The notes under the pieces are model-generated. The model was not told the DNA's origin, did no database searches, and saw only the letters and a list, made by a program, of their open reading frames with translations. A stretch of 64,000 bases of DNA from CAWFLT01 sp963816795 (GTDB lineage: Bacteria > Acidobacteriota > Vicinamibacteria > Vicinamibacterales > SCN-69-37), in contig CAWFLT010000013.1 in the NCBI GenBank assembly GCA_963816795.1, positions 27,719 to 91,718 of the forward strand. Reading direction: 5' to 3'. The position numbers and the translations under genes are program-made. This document shows positions 30,770-40,028 of this stretch, in pieces. Numbering within the stretch: position 1 is the stretch's first letter; every line of letters starts with the position of its first letter.

Positions 30770-31510
30770 TTGGCACTGTTCAAGCTGCTGCTCAAGGGGT
30801 TTGAGTTCCCGGCCGACCTCCCGGCCAAGAATTCCAACTTCCGCTTCGTCTACCAGCTGCGGCATTTCGACGCCGCCGATGAGACATGGGTCACGACTGA
30901 ATCCGTCTCGCCGGGACTGAGCTCGTATTGGGAGTGCGATCAGTCGAAGGCGAAAGGCGGCGGTCAGGCGAAATACGTGCGGGACGCCGCGAACCCGCGG
31001 TTCGGCGCGCTGTCGCCGTGGGACCAGGTCATCGTGCTGGTGAACTCCAGCGAGCTCTTCCAGATGAGGGTGGTCGTCTACGACGTCAACCGGGCCGACT
31101 GGGTCGATCGGCTCCGGGAGATCGGAGAGGGCCTGCTCGGCGCGCTGGTGGGCGCCGCGAAGAATCTCCCGATGCTCGCGGCTCCTGTGGGGACCGTCCT
31201 CGAGAAGGTCAAGGAGGCACTGGTCGACCTGATGGCCAGGAAGGACACCGTGCTGTTTTCCTTGATCTACGAGTTCGGCAGCGACCAGAGCACTCAGACG
31301 ATCAACCTGCCGCACGGTGGTTATACCATGCGGCTCGAACTGGTCACGAGCGGTCAGGCGGCAGTGGCACGGGTCGCCGCGGGCGCGGCACTGACGAAGG
31401 GACGCATCGACACGAGCAGCGCATTCGCGCACGTGCCGGCGCCGCCTTCGGCACAGCGGTCGACGGCCAGGGTCTCGACGAAGCGAGCGAAGAAAGCGTC
31501 CAGAAAGTAG
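30770..31510 (+). CDS. Hypothetical protein with Lys-rich tail (TTG start)
   Basis: The 246-residue product starts at TTG 30770, five bases after a perfect AGGAGG (30759-30764); the GTG at 30728 has no such site. The protein begins LALFKLLLKGFEFPADLPAK. It contains beta-rich sequence (NFRFVYQLRHFDAADETWVT, VIVLVNSSELFQMRVVVYDV), an amphipathic helical segment (REIGEGLLGALVGAAKNL), and ends in a basic Ser/Thr/Lys tail (KRAKKASRK). There is no signal peptide. I do not recognise the family. The gene at 31526 follows after 15 bases and is likely co-transcribed. Confidence 0.6.
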   Translation: MALFKLLLKGFEFPADLPAKNSNFRFVYQLRHFDAADETWVTTESVSPGLSSYWECDQSKAKGGGQAKYVRDAANPRFGALSPWDQVIVLVNSSELFQMRVVVYDVNRADWVDRLREIGEGLLGALVGAAKNLPMLAAPVGTVLEKVKEALVDLMARKDTVLFSLIYEFGSDQSTQTINLPHGGYTMRLELVTSGQAAVARVAAGAALTKGRIDTSSAFAHVPAPPSAQRSTARVSTKRAKKASRK

Positions 31511-31525
31511 GTCGAGTCTCTACCC

Positions 31526-32627
31526 ATGCAGCTCCCGATCTCCGGCCGTCGTCCTCGAATCGCGGCGATGGGACTGCTCGGTCTCGTCCTGATAGCGGCG
31601 GCGGTGCACGCCGGGCGCACGCGCGACACGCTGCCAACGGCCCTGTCCGATCGCGAGTTCTGGTCACTCACCGAACAGTTGTCCGAGCCGGACGGCTTCT
31701 TTCGATCCAACTCGGGATCGCCGGACAACCTGCTTTCGAACGAGAGCAATATCTCAACGGTCGCCGCTGCGCTCAATGAGCGCGTCAAGCCCTCGGGCGT
31801 GTACCTGGGTGTCGGCCCCGAACAGAACTTCACCTATATCGCCGCCATCCGGCCGCGGATCGCGTTCATCACGGACATCCGGCGCGGGAACCTGCACCTG
31901 CATCTGATGTACAAAGCGCTCTTCGAGCTGTCAGCGAATCGCGCGGACTTCGTGGCACGGCTCTTCACCCGCAGCCGGCCACCGGGCCTGACCAGCACGT
32001 CCACCGCGGCAGCGCTGATGGCCGCGTACCAGCGCGTCGAACCGGGCGATGACGCCGCGTTCAAGGCGAACCTGAAGGACATCGTCGACCACCTGACCAA
32101 GTCGCGCGGCTTCCCGCTCGCGGCCGACGACCTCGCCGGCATCGAGTACGTCTACCGGAACTTCCATCGATTCGGACCTGACATCCATTACACGTCGTCC
32201 ATCAACGGCAGATCGGGATCACGCTCCAGTTACGCCACGATCATGGCCGCGACCGATGGGATGACGGGGGTGGAGCGCACGTACCTCGCGAATGAGGACC
32301 ATTTCGTGCTGGTGAAGACCCTCCAGAGCCGGAATCTGATCGTCCCAATCGTCGGCGATTTCGCGGGACCGAAAGCCCTGCGGGCGGTCGGCGCGTTTCT
32401 CAAGGAGCGCGGTGCCGTCGTCAGCGCGTTCTATGTGTCGAACGTCGAGATGTACCTGCAGCGCAATGGCGTCTGGCCGGCGTTCTGCGCCAATGTGGCG
32501 ACGATGCCGCTCGACACGGCGAGCGTGTTCGTCCGGCCCGGCAGCGGACGGAGCCGGCACGTTGAGCGCGATGGCGGCTGAGACGGCGAGCTGCGCGTTC
32601 AGGTCGCGCCAGATTCCGGGGCGTTGA
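31526..32627 (+). CDS. Exported protein with methyltransferase-like signature (probable frameshift near end)
   Basis: An N-terminal hydrophobic segment (AAMGLLGLVLIAAAVHA) acts as signal or anchor. The central sequence GVYLGVGPEQNFTYIAA followed by FITDIRRGN looks like the glycine-rich motif I and acidic motif II of a Rossmann-type SAM methyltransferase. I recall similar exported proteins in other phyla (possibly the LIC_10091 family) but with no known activity. Read literally, the frame ends at 32581. A frame switch near 32545 gives GAGTLSAMAAETASC and a stop at 32627, which resembles the usual end of such proteins; I prefer it. Confidence 0.5.
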
Positions 32628-32633
32628 ACCGGC

Positions 32634-32671
32634 CGTAGACGCTCTACGTCTAAGGACGTAGACTGTCTACG
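32634..32671 (+). promoter_or_regulatory. Operator-like double palindrome upstream of padR
   Basis: CGTAGAC (32634-32640) and CTACGTC (32644-32650) are mirrored by GACGTAG (32655-32661) and GTCTACG (32665-32671) around TAAG. The 14 bases of half-site per arm match perfectly. It ends 3 bases before the PadR start codon, leaving no room for a ribosome binding site. This fits autoregulation by a PadR dimer and a leaderless or nearly leaderless mRNA. Confidence 0.7.
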
Positions 32672-32674
32672 CCC

Positions 32675-33034
32675 ATGAACAAATCTCCCGACGATCGCCG
32701 CCTCGATCTGCTCCAGGGGACCCTCGACATGCTGGTCCTGCGGACGCTCCAATGGGGGCCGCAGCACGGACACGGCATCGGCCAGGCGATCCGGGCGCAG
32801 TCGGACGACCTCCTCAAGGTCGAAACCGGATCGCTCTATCCGGCGCTGCACCGGCTCGAGAAGCGCGGCTGGCTGAAGGCCGAGTGGGGCGTGAGCGAGG
32901 CCAACCAGCGCGCGAAGTACTACCGGTTGACCGCCACCGGCAAGGCGCAGTTGTCGCGTGAGCACGATCGCTGGTCGCAGTTGGTCCACGCGATTGGCCG
33001 CATCATGAACCCGGCACCAGAAGGCAAGGACTAG
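32675..33034 (+). CDS. PadR family transcriptional regulator
   Basis: The 119-residue product is a winged-helix protein with DLLQGTLDMLVLRTLQWGP at the N-terminus, QSDDLLKVETGSLYPALHRL as recognition region and KYYRLTATGKAQL at the wing. This short form is the type usually paired with ADOP permeases in Acidobacteriota. The permease starts 3 bases after its stop, so the two form an operon. It probably represses its own promoter through the palindrome just upstream. Confidence 0.9.
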   Translation: MNKSPDDRRLDLLQGTLDMLVLRTLQWGPQHGHGIGQAIRAQSDDLLKVETGSLYPALHRLEKRGWLKAEWGVSEANQRAKYYRLTATGKAQLSREHDRWSQLVHAIGRIMNPAPEGKD

Positions 33035-33036
33035 CC

Positions 33037-35689
33037 GTGCGCCCTGACGAACGCGACCTCGACGACGAGATTCGCGGCCACCTCGCTCTCAGCGTGAAGG
33101 ATCGGATCGATCGGGGCGAAGCCCCTGACGCCGCTCGTCGCGCCGCGCTCGATGAATTCGGCTACGTCCCGTCGATTCGCGACTCGATGCGTCAGGTCTG
33201 GTACAGCCGCTGGTTCGATGCCGCCGCGGATTTCTGGCAGGACATGCGCATCGGGCTCCGCTCGCTGCTCCGCGCCAAAGGCCTGGCCGCCACCGTCGTG
33301 GTCACCCTCGCGCTCGGAATCGGTGCCAACGCCGCGATCTTCAGCGTCGTGCGCGGCGTGCTGCTGCGCCCGCTCGTCAATCGCGGCGAGGATCGGTCTG
33401 GTCTACATCGGCCAGAGCGCGCCGGGCCTCGGCGCCGCCAACAGCACGTTCTCGGTCCCCGAGATCGAAGATTTCAAATCGCGCGCGACGACCATCAGCG
33501 CCTTCGGAGATTTCTCGACGATTGGCTTCACGATGGTCGGCCTCGGCGACGCGCGAGTCGTGAAGGCCGGCGTCGTCAGCGGCTCGTTCTTCGAGGTGAT
33601 GGGCCTGCAGCCGGTGCTCGGCCGGCTGATCGAGGCGTCCGACGATGGCCCCGCTGCGGCAAGCGTGGCAGTGCTGACGCATCGTTTCTGGACCGACTCG
33701 CTCGAAAGCGATCCGTCCGTCATCGGGAAGGTCATCCAGCTCGGCGCCAACAACACGACCGTCGTCGGCGTGCTGGAGCCGTCAGTGCCGTATCCCGCTG
33801 ACACGGAAGTCATCGCGAACGTCGTGACGAGCTCGCATCATCTCGACGCGACGATGGTCACCGAGCGGACGCATCGCATGACGGAGCTCTTCGGCCGGCT
33901 GGCGGTCGGGGCGTCAGTGGAGGACGCGCGCGCCGATCTGATCGCCGTGCACGCCGCGATGATGCGCGATCATCCCGGCGCCTATCCGGCGAGCGCCGGC
34001 ACCCGGATCACCGTCAGGCTGTTGCGCGATCAGATCACGGCGCCGGCCAGAACGATTCTCCTCATCCTGGTCACGGCGGCGGGCCTGGTGTTCGTGATCG
34101 CCTGTTCGAACGTCGCCAACCTCATCCTGGCGCGCTCCCTCCGCCGCGAGGGTGAGCTGGCGGTGCGCGCCGCGCTCGGCGCCAGCCACGGCGCGCTGCG
34201 ACGGACACTGCTCGCCGAAAGCCTGGTGCTGTGCGGCGCCGGTGCTGTGCTCGGCGTGTTGTTGGCGCATCCACTGCTGGCGGTCGTCGCCCGCTTCGCG
34301 GCACGATTCTCGGTGCGCGCGGTCGAGGTCACGGTGGACAACAGCCTGCTCGGCGTCGGCGCCGGCCTGGCGATCGCGGCGGCGGTCCTGCTGGCGTACA
34401 TCCCGCGCCTCCCCGCCTTCGCCCCTCCGGGGCTTCGGCGCGGCGGGCCTGTCCACCGTAGCCTTGGCGAAGGTGGAAGCGTCAGGATCACTCCAAGCAC
34501 CAACCGGCGGCTGCGCGCATTCGCCATGACGCAGATCGCGTTCTCGTTCGTCCTGCTGGCCGGTGCCGGAACGTTGCTGAGCTCGCTGCTCGCGCTTCAG
34601 ACGGCAGACACCGGCATCGACCTGCGGCAGGTGCTGGCCCTCGATCTTCCGACGCCGTCGATGAGCCTGCGGGACGCCAAGGAGAAGGCGTTCTATCAGG
34701 ACCTCACGCGACGGATCGACCAACTGCCCGGCGTCGAGGGCGTCGCGCTCGGGACCACCGTGCCGTGGCGCGACGCCGGACGCCTGTCCAACACGCTCCA
34801 GTACACCGTCGAGGGCCATGCGATCGCGCCCGGCCAGGAGTACCCGCGGGCGAGGTTGCGGGCGATCGCGCCCGGCTTTTTTACCGTGCTCGGCGTCCCG
34901 ATGATCGCCGGCCGCGAGTTCACGGACGACGACAGCGCCGAGAACGAGCCGGTCGTGATCGTGAGCGAGAGCATCGCCAACCGTCTGTTCGCCGGCCGCG
35001 ACGCGGTGAATCAGATCTTCTGGTGGACGGATCCGCTGTTCGACAAAGCTCAACCGCGCCGCATCGTGGGCGTGGTGAGGGACGTGGACGATGAGCATCT
35101 AGTTCCGCAACCGGCGCCGACGATCTATCACCCGGTGCAGCAGATCGGCGTCGCCGGGCGGTTGTTCGTCCGCGCGGAGGGCGACCCGTACTCGCTGGTC
35201 TTGCCGCTGCGGCAACTGATTCACGAGATCTCGCCAAACCAGCCAGTGGAACGCGCCGCGACGCTGGCGGACGTCCGCGCCGAGGTGCTGTCGCCAAACC
35301 GGCTCAGCGCGCTCGTGCTTTCAGGATTCGCCGGGGTCGCGCTGCTGATCGCGATGGTGGGTGTCGCCGGCGTCCTCGCATTCTCGGTCAACGCTCGGAC
35401 CCGTGAGTTCGGTGTGCGGCTGGCCCTCGGTTCGTCTCCGCGTCGTCTCCTGCTCGGTGTCGTGCTCGAGGGCGCGCTCATCGTCGGGATCGGCATCGCG
35501 GCTGGAGCCGCCGGCGGCTTCGCATTCTCGAGCATTGCGACGAGCTATGTGGACAACATCCGGTTCCCGGGCGTGCTACCGATCGCCGGCGCCGCGCTCA
35601 TTCTCGCCGGCGCCGCGGTCGTCGCCTCGCTGATGCCCGCCGCGCGGGCGTCCCATGTGGATGTCTTGCAAGCGTTGAGGTCGGAATAG
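33037..35689 (+). CDS. ADOP family ABC permease, PadR-linked (one frameshift)
   Basis: The product is about 880 residues, with an N-terminal cytoplasmic extension (ERDLDDEIRGHLALSVKDRI) typical of PadR-linked ADOPs. The first permease half has LALGIGANAAIFSVVRGVLL and ACSNVANLILARSL, with the motif VRAALGASHGALRRTLLAES. The second half ends ARTREFGVRLALGSSPRRLL and ASHVDVLQALRSE. The frame switches near 33390. Between the two halves (34415-34490) the protein reads through a palindromic repeat of Pro/Gly/Arg-rich translation (FAPPGLRRGGPVHRSLGEGG) that looks inserted in frame. GTG start at 33037. It has no ATPase of its own. Confidence 0.85.
34415..34490 (+). repeat. Palindromic repeat inserted in frame within the ADOP gene
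   Basis: Two hairpins stand in tandem: CGCCTTCGCCCC facing GGGGCTTCGGCG, and CCACCGTAGCC facing GGCGAAGGTGG (two mismatches). The sequence resembles the intergenic palindromes at 2568 and 22427. Its translation is low-complexity and unlike permease sequence, and it falls in the linker between the two permease halves, where an insertion would be tolerated. Confidence 0.6.
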
Positions 35690-37522
35690 ATGCAGACCAA
35701 CACCTCAGTCACTCGGAAACCGATTCGGCTGTGGCCCGGCGTCGCCGCTGCGGTCGTGATTTGCGTGATGCGGTTCATCCTGCCACTCGCGGTCCCGGAC
35801 ACCCTGCTCATCGGTATGCTCGGCGCCCTGGCCGGCGTCGTGATTATCCTGGTGTGGTGGCTGTTCTTCAGCCGCGCGCCGTGGGTCGAGCGCATCGGCG
35901 CCCTCCTCCTGATCGTCCTGACGCTGTACGTGACGAAGTGGCTGGTGCATCCGTCCATCGCCGGCGGCATGATGGGCCTGCTGCTCCCGATCGGCGCTGC
36001 GCCCATCGTGGCCGTGGCGCTCGTCGCGGCGGTCGCGCTCAGTCGCAACCACTCAGCGAGCGTCCGCCGCGCCTCGATGGCCGTCGCGATCCTGCTGGCG
36101 TGTGGAGTGTTCACTCTGCTCCGGACCGACGGCATCATGAGCGGCGCCTCACAGTTCGCCTGGCGGTGGACGCCGACGGCAGAAGAACGGCTCCTCGCTC
36201 AGCAACGCGACGAGCCGGCCATCGCGCCGCCACCGGCGCCACCCAGTACCGAACCTGTGGCCGTTCCACCGGCGCCGGTCGCGGTGGCGCCCACCAGCGT
36301 CCCAGTGCCGACGGAAGCCTCCAGGCCGGCGGCTCCAAAACCGCTTCCCGCTGACACCGCCCCGGAGTGGCCCGGGTTCCGCGGTCCGCATCGTAATGGC
36401 GTCGTGAATGCCGTCCACATCAACACCGATTGGTCGGCCGCGCCGCCGGTCGAGATGTGGCGGCGGGCGATCGGACCGGGGTGGTCGTCGTTCGCGGTCC
36501 GAGGCGACTTGTTCTATACGCAAGAGCAGCGCGGCGACGACGAAATCGTCGCCTGTTACCGGGTCAGCACCGGCGCGCCGGTGTGGAGGCACCGCGACAA
36601 GGCGCGGTTCTGGGAGTCGAACGGCGGCGCCGGCCCGCGCGCGACGCCGACGCTCAGTCACGGACGCGTCTATGCGTTCGGCGCGACGGGCATTCTGAAT
36701 GTGCTCGATGCCGGCAGCGGCGCGCGCATCTGGTCGCGCAACGTCGCGTCCGACAGCGAGACGAAGGTGCCGATCTGGGGCTTTTCCAGCTCGCCGGTGG
36801 TCGTCGACGATCTGGTGATCGTCGCGGCGTCCAGCAAGCTGGCCGCGTACGATCTCGCGACGGGTCGCCCACGCTGGTTGGGCCAGGCCCACGGTGGCAG
36901 CTACAGCTCGCCGCACCTGCTCACGATCGATGGCGTCCCACAGATCGTGTTGCTGAGCGCTGCCGGCGCGACAAGTGTCGCCGTCTCGGACGGCACGCTC
37001 CTCTGGGAACACGCCTGGGGCGGTGGAACGCCCATCATTCAGCCCTCAGTCACCGAGAGCGGCGACATCCTGGTCAGCGCCATGTCGGCCACCGGAGGCC
37101 TCGGCACCCGGCGGCTGGCGGTCGCACGTGCCGGCGGCGGATGGAATGTGCAGGAGCGGTGGACCTCGACGGGCCTGAAGCCGTACTTCAACGACTTCGT
37201 CGTCCACAAGGGCCACGCGTACGGATTCGACGGCAGCATCCTCGCGTCCATTGACCTCGAGGACGGCAAGCGCAAGTGGAAGGGCGGCCGCTACGGTGAA
37301 GGCCAGCTCGTCCTTCTGCCCGGCCAGGACGTGTTGCTGGTGCTCTCGGAGGAAGGCGAGCTGGCGCTGGTGTCGGCGACGCCAGACAAGTTCGCCGAGG
37401 TCGCGCGATTCCCGGCGATCGACGGCAAGACGTGGAATCATCCGGTGGTCGTCGGCGACGTCCTGCTCGTGCGCAACGGCGAAGAGATGGCCGCCTTCCG
37501 GTTGCCGACGGTGGCTCGCTGA
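35690..37522 (+). CDS. Membrane protein with periplasmic PQQ-type beta-propeller
   Basis: The 610-residue product has four or five N-terminal helices (LWPGVAAAVVICVMRFIL, MLGALAGVVIILVWWLFF, ASMAVAILLACGVFTLL). A Pro/Ala-rich linker (residues about 180-220, PPPAPPSTEPVAVPPAPVAV) follows, then a propeller of PQQ-like blades beginning WPGFRGPHRNGV. Later blades include SSPVVVDDLVIVAASSKLAA and SSPHLLTIDGVPQIVLL. The ATG directly follows the permease TAG, so it is the third gene of the padR-ADOP operon. WPGFRGPHR-type propellers are frequent in Acidobacteriota; no enzyme activity can be assigned. Confidence 0.75.
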   Translation: MQTNTSVTRKPIRLWPGVAAAVVICVMRFILPLAVPDTLLIGMLGALAGVVIILVWWLFFSRAPWVERIGALLLIVLTLYVTKWLVHPSIAGGMMGLLLPIGAAPIVAVALVAAVALSRNHSASVRRASMAVAILLACGVFTLLRTDGIMSGASQFAWRWTPTAEERLLAQQRDEPAIAPPPAPPSTEPVAVPPAPVAVAPTSVPVPTEASRPAAPKPLPADTAPEWPGFRGPHRNGVVNAVHINTDWSAAPPVEMWRRAIGPGWSSFAVRGDLFYTQEQRGDDEIVACYRVSTGAPVWRHRDKARFWESNGGAGPRATPTLSHGRVYAFGATGILNVLDAGSGARIWSRNVASDSETKVPIWGFSSSPVVVDDLVIVAASSKLAAYDLATGRPRWLGQAHGGSYSSPHLLTIDGVPQIVLLSAAGATSVAVSDGTLLWEHAWGGGTPIIQPSVTESGDILVSAMSATGGLGTRRLAVARAGGGWNVQERWTSTGLKPYFNDFVVHKGHAYGFDGSILASIDLEDGKRKWKGGRYGEGQLVLLPGQDVLLVLSEEGELALVSATPDKFAEVARFPAIDGKTWNHPVVVGDVLLVRNGEEMAAFRLPTVAR

Positions 37523-37523
37523 A

Positions 37524-37650
37524 AGATCTTTTCACCACGCACGCTTTTTCACCACGAAGGACACGAAGCACACGAAGGAAGCAGATCTCTAAATCTTTAA
37601 AATTTTCAAATCCCCAAATCTCCAGATCCACCAATTCGTGGTGAGATCTT
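37524..37650. repeat. Repeat element with inverted ends and short AT-rich tandem units
   Basis: The left end AGATCTTTTCACCACG (37524-37539) is mirrored by CGTGGTGAGATCT near 37636-37648. Inside are TTCACCACGAAGGACACGAAG-like units and an AT-rich series (AAATCTTT, AAAATTTTC, AAATCCCC, AAATCTCC) unusual for this GC-rich DNA. A single unit ACCACGAAGGACACGAAG recurs at about 40003. The stretch separates the PQQ gene from the kinase at 37659. Confidence 0.6.
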
Positions 37651-37658
37651 GAGAGAGC

Positions 37659-40004
37659 ATGCTTGGCGAGACCCTCGCGCGTTATCGCATCACTGCCCGG
37701 CTCGGCGCCGGGGCGATGGGCGAGGTCTACCGCGCCGAGGATCAGCGCCTCCGGCGCCAGGTCGCGCTCAAGGTCGTCCGGCTGACGGGAAACGACGACA
37801 CCATGTCGCGACGCCTGCTGGCGGAAGCGCGCGCCGCCTCGGCCCTGTCCCACCCCAATATCGCCGTCGTGTATGAAGTCGACGAAGCCGATCGGGAAGA
37901 CGGCCGCGTCGGCTACATCGCCATGGAGTACGTGGACGGGCGGACGCTGGCCGAGATCGCGACAGACGGGCTGCTTCCGCTCGACACCATCCTGGATCTG
38001 GGCCGGCAAATCGCGCTGGCGCTCGCCGACGCGCACGCGCATGGTCTCGTGCACCGCGACATCAAGCCGTCGAACGTGATGCTGACCGGGTCGGGGCTGG
38101 TGAAGATTCTCGACTTCGGCCTGGCGTGCTGGTCGGGACCGGCGCCGGCCGGCGACGTCTCGACCCGCACCGCGGACCTTCGGCAGGACACCGCACGCAT
38201 CGTCGGGACCTTTCCGTACATGTCGCCGGAACAGGCCACCGGCAAGGCCGTGGACGGACGGAGCGACGAGTTTTCGCTCGGGAGCGTGCTCTACGAGCTG
38301 CTCGCGGGGCACCGGCCGTTCGACGGCAGGAACATGATCCAGATTCTCGCCGCCGTCATTCATCTCGATCCGCCGCCGATCACGGCCCGGGCCAGCGATG
38401 CACGGATGCCCGCCGTTGAGCGCATCGTCCGCCGGATGCTCGATAAGGACCCCGTCAATCGGTACGCCGACCTGTCGGTCGTGGCGCAGGCGCTCGGCAG
38501 CGCGGCGCGCGGCGCGTTGGCGGATGCGACCGCCGTCGGCAGCAGCACCACGCTGCTGGCGGTCAGCGACTTTCAGAACCTGACGGCTGATGCCGGCGAC
38601 GACTGGCTGGGCACCGGCATCTCTGAAACGCTCAGCGCCGATCTTGCCGGTCTCGAAGGCGTGACGGTCGTTCCGCGAGTCCGGCTGCACGAGCTCCTGC
38701 GGACACTCGCGCAGGAGACCGGCGAGACAGACGAGCGGCTGCGGCTCCGCGCCGCCCGCACGCTCGGGGCGCGGTGGCTGCTCGCGGGCAGCTTTCAGCG
38801 CGCCGGCGACGCCGTGCGCGTCACGGCGTCGCTTGTGGACGCCACGACCAGCCTGGCGGCGCGGACGATGCGGGTCGATGGCCGGCTCGACGAGATTTTC
38901 GCGCTTCAGGATCGCCTCGTGCTCGATCTCGCCGACGCACTGCGGGCCGTGATCAAGCCGGCGGCGCTCCCGGCGCAGGAAACCAGCGTCGTCGCCGCCT
39001 ACGAGGCGTTCGCGAGAGGCGTCGTCAATCTCCGCGCCGAGACGTACGAGTCGCTGGATCGCGCGGTCATGCTCTTCGAGCGGGCGGTCGCGCTCGACCC
39101 GCAGTACGCGCGGGCGCACACCGAGCTCGGCGTGGCGTATTCCACCAAGGCCGATTACCTGGCGATGGCCGATTTGCGTCCGCGCGCGGAAGCGAGCCTG
39201 CGGCGCGCGATCGATCTTCACCCCGAGGACGTCCGGGCCTGGCGTGAGCTCGGCCAGGCGCTCATCGCGATGGGACGAGAGCGGGAAGGGTTCGACGCCG
39301 TCACTCGCGCGGTCGAGCTCGCGCCGGACGATTATGGCGCGATCGGGTCCATGGGGCGCGCGCTCTTCATCGGCCGCGCGCAGTTTGCCGAGGCGGCGAC
39401 GTGGTTCGAGCGGGCGCTGGCGGCCAACCCCGGCGCCGGCTGGTTCGCCTTGCAACTCGCGCACTGCGCGGCGCTGATCCGCGATTTCGAACGCGGAGAG
39501 CGCGCGGCCCGGCAGGCGATCGCGCTCCAGGAGGCGTTTCTCTCAGGACGAGAAGGCGGCGTCCTGATCGTCGGCGCGTCGATGCGGCTCGGCCATCTCG
39601 AGGCCCTGCAGGCGAGGCCGGCCGAGGCGATTCGCCACTTCCGGCGCGAGATCGAGTTCTTGACCAGCATCGATCATGCCCTGCGCAACCGCATCATCGT
39701 CGAGCTCAACGTCCGTCTGGGATCGGCATATCTCGCGCTCGGAGAGACGCGGAAAGGGCATGCCGTGCTGGACGTCGCGCTGGAAGGCTTCGATCGGCGC
39801 GTCCGCCTCGGCGCCGACGAGCCGTTCACTCGCTACTACGCCGCGGCGGCCCACGCGCTCAAGGGCGACAACGACACCGCCATCGTCTTCCTCGAGCGCG
39901 CGGCCATGGAACGGCGCGCCTTCACGATCGAGCGCGCACGGATCGAGCCGGAGTTCGACAGTCTCCGCAGCGAGTCGCGGTTCCAAAGGCTCTTGTCTGT
40001 TTGA
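37659..40004 (+). CDS. Ser/Thr protein kinase with TolB/FlgO-like and TPR domains
   Basis: The intact 781-residue product has kinase motifs LGAGAMGEVYRAED, VALKVVRLTG, HRDIKPSNVM, KILDFGLACW and YMSPEQATGKA (residues about 8-275). A TolB/FlgO-like domain (LLAVSDFQNLTADAGDDWLG, about 300-430) and TPR repeats (AVALDPQYARAHTELGVAYS, AIDLHPEDVRAWRELGQALI) follow. Unlike the other kinases here it has no evident transmembrane segment between the kinase and the C-terminal domains, so it is probably soluble. AGAGAGC stands just before the ATG. Substrate unknown. Confidence 0.9.
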   Translation: MLGETLARYRITARLGAGAMGEVYRAEDQRLRRQVALKVVRLTGNDDTMSRRLLAEARAASALSHPNIAVVYEVDEADREDGRVGYIAMEYVDGRTLAEIATDGLLPLDTILDLGRQIALALADAHAHGLVHRDIKPSNVMLTGSGLVKILDFGLACWSGPAPAGDVSTRTADLRQDTARIVGTFPYMSPEQATGKAVDGRSDEFSLGSVLYELLAGHRPFDGRNMIQILAAVIHLDPPPITARASDARMPAVERIVRRMLDKDPVNRYADLSVVAQALGSAARGALADATAVGSSTTLLAVSDFQNLTADAGDDWLGTGISETLSADLAGLEGVTVVPRVRLHELLRTLAQETGETDERLRLRAARTLGARWLLAGSFQRAGDAVRVTASLVDATTSLAARTMRVDGRLDEIFALQDRLVLDLADALRAVIKPAALPAQETSVVAAYEAFARGVVNLRAETYESLDRAVMLFERAVALDPQYARAHTELGVAYSTKADYLAMADLRPRAEASLRRAIDLHPEDVRAWRELGQALIAMGREREGFDAVTRAVELAPDDYGAIGSMGRALFIGRAQFAEAATWFERALAANPGAGWFALQLAHCAALIRDFERGERAARQAIALQEAFLSGREGGVLIVGASMRLGHLEALQARPAEAIRHFRREIEFLTSIDHALRNRIIVELNVRLGSAYLALGETRKGHAVLDVALEGFDRRVRLGADEPFTRYYAAAAHALKGDNDTAIVFLERAAMERRAFTIERARIEPEFDSLRSESRFQRLLSV

Positions 40005-40028
40005 CCACGAAGGACACGAAGCGGCCTG

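Noticed and set aside
29039..31432. 797-codon minus-strand gene
   Set aside because: Only its downstream part is the FadN dehydrogenase/hydratase; the upstream part is antisense to the gene at 30770 and is not protein-like.
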